Shown: piece after piece, positions 58,773 through 64,000 of the stretch
Numbering within the stretch: position 1 is the stretch's first letter
Layout of the letters: each line of letters begins with the position of its first letter
Assembly: GCF_051967575.1 (NCBI RefSeq)
Contig: NZ_JBQCJW010000006.1
Location: forward strand, 122,127 to 186,126
DNA: 64,000 bases
From: Solibacillus silvestris_B
GTDB lineage: Bacteria > Bacillota > Bacilli > Bacillales_A > Planococcaceae
Direction: 5' to 3'
Program-made: the position numbers and the translations under genes
The notes under the pieces: generated by a model
The model's input: the letters and a program-made list of their open reading frames with translations, nothing else
The model's database searches: none
What the model was told of the DNA's origin: nothing

Positions 58773-59877
58773 GCTCTAAAATCGTGTGCTCGATTTCATG
58801 GCGTTTTTCGTCTGTTTTCACATGTATGCGCAATGTATCTTCAATATCATGCAGCAGTTGAAGCTGTGTTTGTTTGAAGCGGTCGATGTCGGTATGCGAT
58901 AGCGCTGGACGGTTGGCGGTCCTGCGCGACACTTCAAGCATTTTCCCGTTTTTGCGCATTAATTGCTCGGATGCATTCATGAGGCGCTCCTGTGATTGCA
59001 TGGCGCGGCGCTGATTATTCATATTTAAAAGCATCGCAATTTGTGATTGCCATAAAGGGATTGTCGTCATGATGGAGCTTTGAATTTTTTCGATCAGCAT
59101 TTGATTCGTTTGCTGAATCATGCGGATTTGCGGAGCATATTGTATTGCAACTTCGCGTGACAGCTCTAAATCATACATACGGCGGTCGATCCACTCGATT
59201 TGCATTTCAGCATCCTTTAGATCATGCTGCTTAAATGGATTTTGGCCATCCGCCGCTTCTTTTTGAAGGGCGGGCAGCAAGACATCTCTCATATGCTGCT
59301 TTTTTATTTCTAGTGTCGCAATATAAATATTGATTTCCTGAAAGTATTGTTCATTCATTGCATATAATTTATTTAAAAACTGGTAGTCGCTCAAAAGGGC
59401 ATTTTGGTTATATTCCAATTGAATGCTTAAACGATCAATCCGCTTGCTCAATTTATTGTAATGTGTCATTACTTCCTGAATGGACTGTGTCGAACGGCTA
59501 AACAGCTTTGCAAAGAAGCCTTTTTCCTGATCGATCAATGCATCCGGATCAATCATTTCCAAATGCTGCATTAAGTCGGATAACACTTCACCGACTTTAC
59601 GCATATCTTTGCGTTGGATGTATTGCAGCATTTGTGCTGTAAACTTTTTTAATGCCTCCTGGGCAGGCAAGCCGAATGCCAGTACATCCTCATATAGCTT
59701 CGGCTCCATGTTTTGGGCCAATTGTAATGCCCGTTGCTTCATTTGATTGGATAATGATGCGAAAAGCGGTGAGGCTGCATTGTTTGCAACATTCACCGCA
59801 AATTGTTCTTTACTGACTTGCAAGTCCACATTTTCACTCGTCGTAAAGGCATCAAATGGATTATTCATCATATTCAT
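58765..59877 (-). CDS. TelA-like toxic anion resistance protein (YaaN-like)
   Basis: A 370-residue TelA family protein (PF05816). It is largely helical: DALIDQEKGFFAKLFSRSTQ SIQEVMTHYNKLSKRIDRLS, LEIKKQHMRDVLLPAL and the conserved YAPQIRMIQQTNQMLIEKIQ SSIMTTIPLWQSQIAMLLN, which is the family hallmark. No TM. Linked to tellurite or envelope-stress tolerance in some species; mechanism unknown. Start ATG 59877 follows GGCGGTGAG. It lies 4 bp after the XpaC-like gene, the same pair as xpaC-yaaN in B. subtilis. Confidence 0.9.
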   Translation of the reverse strand: MNMMNNPFDAFTTSENVDLQVSKEQFAVNVANNAASPLFASLSNQMKQRALQLAQNMEPKLYEDVLAFGLPAQEALKKFTAQMLQYIQRKDMRKVGEVLSDLMQHLEMIDPDALIDQEKGFFAKLFSRSTQSIQEVMTHYNKLSKRIDRLSIQLEYNQNALLSDYQFLNKLYAMNEQYFQEINIYIATLEIKKQHMRDVLLPALQKEAADGQNPFKQHDLKDAEMQIEWIDRRMYDLELSREVAIQYAPQIRMIQQTNQMLIEKIQSSIMTTIPLWQSQIAMLLNMNNQRRAMQSQERLMNASEQLMRKNGKMLEVSRRTANRPALSHTDIDRFKQTQLQLLHDIEDTLRIHVKTDEKRHEIEHTILEQK

Positions 59878-59880
59878 TTA

Positions 59881-60528
59881 CTACTCACCGCCGATTTTTA
59901 ATCGATCTTTTCGTTTTTCATTCGACATCTTTGCAAAGTCAAGTTCGATTTTTAAGTTTTCGATATCAGACGATAAAGCATTTTTCAAATCGTCCTCTAT
60001 CGTTATTTGAAGCTCTTTTAATGTTTTACGGGTATCTTCCAATGCCAAATGAACATCCGTACCCGGAACCTGCTCTTTCGTCAATAATGTATATTTATCC
60101 GACAGCTGAACCGCTGAAGGCAAATGCGCATAGAAGAAGTCTTCCACCGCATAAAATTTATGAGGGTTTGTTTGCACAATATTAATGATGCGTTTTGCAA
60201 GCTTCGACATTTCACTTATTTGCTTGAATGAACGCACAGAACGGACCCGGATATATTGTTGATTTAATGCCTGAATATGCGCACGTGCTTGTTTTAGCTG
60301 TGCTTCGATTAAATTGTATTCCGATTTTGACAGTCCGAGCTTTTTGCTTTGGGTTGATTTTTGAATGGCGAATGTAATTTTATTGCTAATAAAATACGCT
60401 GCTACTCCAAGAGGTAGCGCAAGCATCGTCACTATACCCGAGAAATTGATGAAAGTAAGTGCAAGTGCTGTAATAAAAACTAAAAAATTTATTAAGTGGC
60501 GTGTGAGAAAATTCATAGGACCAAGCAT
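59881..60528 (-). CDS. xpaC: XpaC-like membrane protein
   Basis: A 215-residue protein of the XpaC (5-bromo-4-chloroindolyl phosphate hydrolysis) family. Two adjacent N-terminal TM segments (about 9-26 and 28-45: FLVFITALALTFINFSGIVT MLALPLG), then a helical cytosolic domain (YNLIEAQLKQARAHIQALNQ, AKRIINIVQTNPHKFYAVED FFYAHLPSAVQL). ATG 60528 follows AAAGGAGGT. Upstream partner of the TelA-like gene; the two probably function together at the membrane. Confidence 0.88.
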   Translation of the reverse strand: MLGPMNFLTRHLINFLVFITALALTFINFSGIVTMLALPLGVAAYFISNKITFAIQKSTQSKKLGLSKSEYNLIEAQLKQARAHIQALNQQYIRVRSVRSFKQISEMSKLAKRIINIVQTNPHKFYAVEDFFYAHLPSAVQLSDKYTLLTKEQVPGTDVHLALEDTRKTLKELQITIEDDLKNALSSDIENLKIELDFAKMSNEKRKDRLKIGGE

Positions 60529-60730
60529 TTTCGTACCTCCTTTACTCGATACTATTGTTACGTACGAAACAAAAAAAAGTTTCAATCATTCTGAGTTCCG
60601 CGGAAAAAAATATGTTTTCGGGAAATTCGCTCAAATGAATATACATTTCATCATAATTAAAAGAGATGTTTTTCTAATCGTATCAATTTTTTGCTTTATA
60701 ACAAAGTAAAAAGTTTTAAAACATGCAAAG

Positions 60731-60765
60731 GGGAGCACTCCGCAAAACTTTCTGGACACTCCCCG
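60731..60765 (-). terminator. Possible terminator of the globin-coupled receptor gene
   Basis: Minus-strand CGGGGAGT / CTCCCCT arms with a long loop, then TTTGCATGTTTT. Weak tail. Confidence 0.4.
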
Positions 60766-60776
60766 CGAAACAGATA

Positions 60777-62504
60777 TTAATGAAGCAAACGCTCTTTTTC
60801 AATTATTTTAATTAAGTCATTGATGTATCCAATTACATGGATAGAAGCTTGTTCGATTTCCTGCAAGTGAATTTCCGCCTGTGCAGGATTGCCTGCATTA
60901 AATTGTTCAACAGCTGCTTTTGCTGAAATATGCACTTGCTCATGGTGATGGTCCAGTTCTATGTAAGAAGCATGGTTTCCGAAGCGTGCTTTCGTTTTCT
61001 CCAATGTATACCATTTCCCTAAACGGCAATCGCGGTGTGAAGATACTTCTGCTGGAGTCAATTGTTCCAAACCTAAGAACATATTGTAAACACGCCATTT
61101 CCATAAAATATGATCCGCTTTTGAAAGCAATAATAGAGAAATACTAGAAAGCTGTACATTATTATTTGTCGTTACTTCATTTCGGAAGCGTGTAATTTCT
61201 ATACCTAACTTATGAATATCGGCGGAAGTGCTGTTTCCAAACAGGCGGATATCCTCCTGCAAATTCGAAATCTGAACCATGCGCATCGAAATTTCGTCAA
61301 TTGATGCGGCTTGCTCCTCAGAAGCGGCAGCCGTGGCAGTCACATCCATATTAATGCTTTCAATAATCTCGACAATTGAATTCAATAATGGCAATGATTC
61401 CTTAGCTTCATCTGTCGCTTCGCGAATAATCGTCGTCGTTTCAGAAATGGAACTTGCTACATCATTGGAATAGTTTTTCAATGATTGGACATTTGTTGAA
61501 ACTTCCCCTAACGCCGAAACTGTATTTTCGGCCAGTTTCCGTACTTCTTGCGCAACGACGGCAAAACCTTTTCCGTGTTCGCCTGCACGCGCCGCCTCAA
61601 TAGAAGCATTGAGCGCAAGCAAGTTCGTCTGGTCGGCAATCTGATTTATCAATGTTACGACACTTTCAATATCATTTACATGCCTTTGCAATTGCTTGAA
61701 GCTATTTACAATTTCCGTGAATGTTTCTTCTGTAGTGAAAATTTCTTGCAATGCATGCTCGATTGATTGCTTTCCTTTTGCCGCGTTTTCTACTGATTCA
61801 TTTGTCTTTTCCGCAATATTTGTGGAAGAACGGGCAATTTCCGCAATGGAAGCAGCCAATTGCTGTGATGCGGCGGTCGAGCTTGCGATATCGTCGGATT
61901 GTGTATCAAGACGTTGGATCAAGTCTTTCATATACATAATATTTGCGTTGGCATCTGTTAAAGATGCAAGTTCTTCAATGACATTTTCGACTAGGCGTTC
62001 AGTCATCACCTCGATCAGCAGCTCCTGTTCAATATTGACAGCAGCAGAAACAGATTTCATATATTTAAATGCTACAGGGGGCTTTATCCCAAAATTATGT
62101 AAAACTAATGTCGTAATATAAAAAGAAAATTGATTGAAAACAACGATTAACTTTCCAGGTTCAAACCGATTTTCCCGTAAAACGTTGAAAAACTTAATCG
62201 TTTGGTCAATATAATCATCGTTTCGTTCTGCAAGGAAGAAATTTTTTAAATAGCGGTCAATTTGCGCTTCTGAAATTTGATTTGTTTTATCCGGTGCAAT
62301 TTCATCTAAATATTGGCTGAAAATAACATTCATCGTCGGAGTTGATGAGGCGACACGATCAAAAACGGCTTTTAAATGGTCTTGGTCCTGTCTTTTGAAA
62401 TTGTTGAACGTTAAAGTTTCATGGAAGCGTCCAGTAGCCGGTAAATCGGTGCCACGCTCGAATAAATCGTGTATTTCAGCTTTAGGTCTAAAATTTGAAA
62501 ACAT
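60777..62504 (-). CDS. Soluble chemoreceptor: protoglobin-like sensor, MCP signalling domain, CZB zinc domain
   Basis: A 575-residue cytosolic receptor without TM. Residues about 20-175 resemble a HemAT/protoglobin sensor (VFDRVASSTPTMNVIFSQYL, IVVFNQFSFYITTLVLHNFG IKPPVAF), with a candidate heme His in VLHNFGIKPP. An MCP domain follows with the hairpin tip INQIADQTNLLALNASIEAA RAGEHGKG. The C-terminal ~120 residues match the CZB domain: DHILWKWRVYNMFLGLE, HRDCRLGKWYTLEKTKARFG and DHHHEQVHISA, giving the zinc-binding His and Cys. Oxygen plus zinc (or hypochlorite) sensing is inferred. AAGGAGG precedes the ATG. Confidence 0.85.
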   Translation of the reverse strand: MFSNFRPKAEIHDLFERGTDLPATGRFHETLTFNNFKRQDQDHLKAVFDRVASSTPTMNVIFSQYLDEIAPDKTNQISEAQIDRYLKNFFLAERNDDYIDQTIKFFNVLRENRFEPGKLIVVFNQFSFYITTLVLHNFGIKPPVAFKYMKSVSAAVNIEQELLIEVMTERLVENVIEELASLTDANANIMYMKDLIQRLDTQSDDIASSTAASQQLAASIAEIARSSTNIAEKTNESVENAAKGKQSIEHALQEIFTTEETFTEIVNSFKQLQRHVNDIESVVTLINQIADQTNLLALNASIEAARAGEHGKGFAVVAQEVRKLAENTVSALGEVSTNVQSLKNYSNDVASSISETTTIIREATDEAKESLPLLNSIVEIIESINMDVTATAAASEEQAASIDEISMRMVQISNLQEDIRLFGNSTSADIHKLGIEITRFRNEVTTNNNVQLSSISLLLLSKADHILWKWRVYNMFLGLEQLTPAEVSSHRDCRLGKWYTLEKTKARFGNHASYIELDHHHEQVHISAKAAVEQFNAGNPAQAEIHLQEIEQASIHVIGYINDLIKIIEKERLLH

Positions 62505-62621
62505 ACATATCCTCCTTAGTCAGTGTGAAACTTACCATTATATTACCATACGGAAATAAGCATTAATAGACATATCCGTCTATTCTGTATAAAATAAACG
62601 TATAAAGAAAGGATAATGTTT

Positions 62622-62912
62622 ATGTATAAAATTATTTATATGAAGGCCGATTATGAGCCTTGGTGGCAATTTGACGGCTGGGAAGAACATATCGTATCAG
62701 TTGAACAATTTGCGACAGAACAACAATTCCAAGTTGCAATTAATCATTTGCTCGCTCAGTTTCGAAAAAAATATGAGTTTGAAGCACATAAAAAAGAACA
62801 TTTTTATGCGTTTTGGTCTGAAGATGAATGTGAATTTTGCGAGGCATGCGACGACGATGCCCAAATTTATCATGGCATTATTTTATTGACCCCTAACGCA
62901 ATTGCCCAATAA
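62622..62912 (+). CDS. DUF1033 family protein
   Basis: A 96-residue protein: YKIIYMKADYEPWWQFDGWE and ATEQQFQVAINHLLAQFRKK, then an acidic tail with ECEFCEACDDDAQIYHGIIL. The MKADYEPWW opening is the DUF1033 pattern. Four residues of the type C/E in the tail could bind metal, but this is speculative. ATG 62622 has GAAAGGA eight bases upstream, better than ATG 62616. Function unknown. Confidence 0.85.
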   Translation: MYKIIYMKADYEPWWQFDGWEEHIVSVEQFATEQQFQVAINHLLAQFRKKYEFEAHKKEHFYAFWSEDECEFCEACDDDAQIYHGIILLTPNAIAQ

Positions 62913-62953
62913 CTATACTTAATTGAAAATTTACACAATTCGATAAATTGCGA

Positions 62954-62982
62954 TTGACAGTTAATATCATCATATATATACT
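62954..62982 (+). promoter_or_regulatory. Sigma-A promoter of the cold-shock gene with a long 5' UTR
   Basis: TTGACA (62954-62959), 17-bp spacer, TATACT (62977-62982). The implied leader is about 140 nt, typical of cspA-type thermosensing leaders. Confidence 0.8.
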
Positions 62983-63128
62983 ATATTTAACAATTAAAAT
63001 GATTTACCGAATACAATGGATTCACATATTACAAACAGTAATCGAGTTAGTTGATCGGTACTCTTGTAGTATGTGTTTTTTATTTCGTGCGTTTAATTGT
63101 TAACTTTTATTCTTGGAGGTATTCTAAA

Positions 63129-63329
63129 ATGAAACAAGGGACAGTAAAATGGTTTAACTCAGAAAAAGGTTTTGGTTTCATTGAAGTCGAAGGGGAAAAT
63201 GACGTATTTGTGCATTTCTCGGCAATTCAAGGTGAAGGCTTCAAAACATTAGACGAAGGTCAACAAGTGGAATTCGAAGTTGTGGACGGCAACCGCGGAC
63301 CACAAGCTGCGAATGTGACAAAATTATAA
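63129..63329 (+). CDS. Cold-shock protein (CspA family)
   Basis: A 66-residue single cold-shock domain protein that binds single-stranded nucleic acid. RNP1 KGFGFIEV and RNP2 VFVHFSAI are intact, with KWFNSEKGFG in the standard position. Closest in length to CspB/CspC/CspD of B. subtilis. TTGGAGGT precedes the ATG and a promoter about 150 nt upstream gives a long leader. Terminator at 63346. Confidence 0.96.
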   Translation: MKQGTVKWFNSEKGFGFIEVEGENDVFVHFSAIQGEGFKTLDEGQQVEFEVVDGNRGPQAANVTKL

Positions 63330-63345
63330 TCCAAACAAATCTCGA

Positions 63346-63376
63346 AGCCACGTAAAGTAATGCGTGGCTTATTTAT
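63346..63376 (+). terminator. Rho-independent terminator after the cold-shock gene
   Basis: AGCCACG (63346-63352) / CGTGGCT (63363-63369), then TATTTATG. Confidence 0.65.
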
Positions 63377-63530
63377 GTTGAAAAAATTGTGAATTTTAGC
63401 ATTGCGGATAATTATGCATAAAGCTGGGCATGGAAGCGATCGACAATATGAATATCGAATTGTACGGAATTTTGGCAATTTAAGGACAATTGATGCAACA
63501 ATAAAGACGGGACAGTGCTTTAAAAGCAAA

Positions 63531-63566
63531 AAAGAAGGATTGCAAATTGCTTGCAACCTTCTTTTT
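63531..63566 (-). terminator. Bidirectional terminator of the ABC-F fragment
   Basis: AGAAGGATTGCAA / TTGCAACCTTCT stem (one bulge), TTTTTG on the plus strand and TTCTTTTTTGC on the minus strand, just past the stop at 63590. The bases 63377-63530 show nothing recognisable. Confidence 0.7.
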
Positions 63567-63589
63567 GTATTCGAAGCGTATGGCAAATC

Positions 63590-63949
63590 TTAGCTTAAGC
63601 CTTGTGCATCTTTCCAATCCAAAAACTCATCATATGTTAAGGGTTTATCTAAAATTGAACCATCTTCACGGATTTCGATTACGCGGTTAGCGATTGTTTG
63701 AATGAATTGGTGGTCATGTGAAGTAAAGATCATCGCGCCTTTGAAGCGGATTAAACCTTCGTTCAATGCTTGAATTGATTCAAGGTCTAAGTGGTTCGTA
63801 GGCTCATCCAATAATAATACGTTCGAGTTTGAAAGCATCATTTTTGAAAGCATACAGCGAACTTTCTCTCCACCTGAAAGTACAGCAGGAGATTTCTTCA
63901 CTTCTTCACCAGAGAATAGCATACGGTGTTTGTCAATATAGTTGTCGCA
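63590..63949 (-). pseudogene. ABC-F type ATPase, 3' fragment interrupted at 63,950
   Basis: The minus strand encodes the second ATPase half of an ABC-F translation factor: SPAVLSGGEKVRCMLSKMML (signature), NVLLLDEPTNHLDLESIQAL (Walker B), IFTSHDHQFIQTIANRVIEI (switch His). The frame continues upstream of the first Met (63922) as DNYIDKHR to 63944, then meets TGC and a TGA stop at 63950-63952. The next 50 bases do not read as ABC-F. Either an element inserted here or the window edge abuts a rearrangement. The Walker A half is missing from the window, so the product would be non-functional if this is the true genome state. Confidence 0.75.
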
Positions 63950-64000
63950 TCAAGCTACTTAACTTTTCTATCAAAATCAAAATCTGTTCTATTAAAATCC
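63950..64000. other. Unrelated sequence abutting the broken ABC-F gene
   Basis: CATCAAGCTACTTAACTTTT onward is AT-rich and non-coding in the ABC-F frame. It could be the end of an insertion sequence, but no transposase or inverted repeat is visible in the 51 bases available. Confidence 0.3.

Noticed and set aside
1..64000. CRISPR array, prophage, integron or plasmid genes
   Set aside because: No regularly spaced direct repeats, integrase, replication or capsid-type genes were found.

Overview
The window is AT-rich and reads as the chromosome of a Gram-positive, low-GC, Bacillus-like organism. Evidence: strong AAGGAGG-type ribosome sites, many TTG/GTG starts, TTGACA/TATAAT promoters with 17-18 bp spacing, lipoproteins with LAAC/LSAC lipoboxes, and gene pairs known from Bacillus subtilis (yybA-paiA-paiB, ypjP-thyA-dfrA, ypmR-ypmS-msrA-msrB, xpaC-yaaN, odhA-odhB). 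My inference is Planococcaceae (Solibacillus/Lysinibacillus/Kurthia-like); I cannot confirm the genus. No rRNA, tRNA, CRISPR array, prophage or complete IS was seen. Most genes are chromosomal housekeeping or signalling genes.

Layout. 1-4.9 kb: the tail of an AraC-type regulator, then a Fur-boxed siderophore operon (binding lipoprotein, two permeases, ATPase, esterase). 5-8.9 kb: an SDR dehydrogenase, a dCache-GGDEF diguanylate cyclase, a 41-residue-repeat protein and a small membrane protein. 9-17.5 kb: two separate ECF sigma/anti-sigma pairs flanking a HAD phosphatase, a DUF5412 protein, a YceI protein and yybA-paiA-paiB. 17.5-25.3 kb: an RsgA-like GTPase behind what looks like a leader-peptide attenuator, a membrane TPR-like protein, a DUF218 protein, cardiolipin synthase, an M3 oligopeptidase and a nucleoid-associated protein. 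25.3-30 kb: a strong candidate structured RNA, ypjP, thyA, dfrA and a hemolysin-III protein. 30-42.7 kb: DegV, the ypmRS-msrAB operon, a chemoreceptor, yozE, deoD, a HEPN/MltR-like protein, CtpB-type protease, a CobW GTPase and a CAP-domain protein. 43-50.4 kb: a second-type MurG, an acetyltransferase, a DapF-like epimerase, a PAS-GGDEF protein and an ArlRS-like two-component pair. 50.7-58.2 kb: odhA-odhB, then a lysine riboswitch controlling an amino-acid ABC importer. 58.2-64 kb: a DUF6501 protein, xpaC-yaaN, a protoglobin-MCP-CZB soluble receptor, a DUF1033 protein, a cold-shock protein and a broken ABC-F gene at the right edge.

How genes work together. The first operon imports and hydrolyses a catecholate-type Fe-siderophore under iron control. 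thyA and dfrA form the thymidylate/folate cycle. msrA-msrB repair both methionine sulfoxide epimers. The riboswitch makes the ABC importer at 55.6-58.2 kb a probable lysine importer. Two diguanylate cyclases and two chemoreceptors indicate c-di-GMP and taxis signalling.

Most unusual items: (a) a promoter-driven 290-nt RNA at 25,367-25,656 closed by a near-perfect 20-bp helix; (b) a 26-codon leader with mutually exclusive 10-bp antiterminator and 11-bp terminator helices upstream of the RsgA-like GTPase; (c) an anti-sigma factor whose extracellular half resembles an S26 signal peptidase lacking the catalytic lysine; (d) a protein made of exact 41-residue repeats; (e) a ~167-bp intergenic repeat present twice, 42 kb apart; (f) three tiny membrane-protein genes with good ribosome sites; and (g) an ABC-F gene that loses its frame at 63,950.
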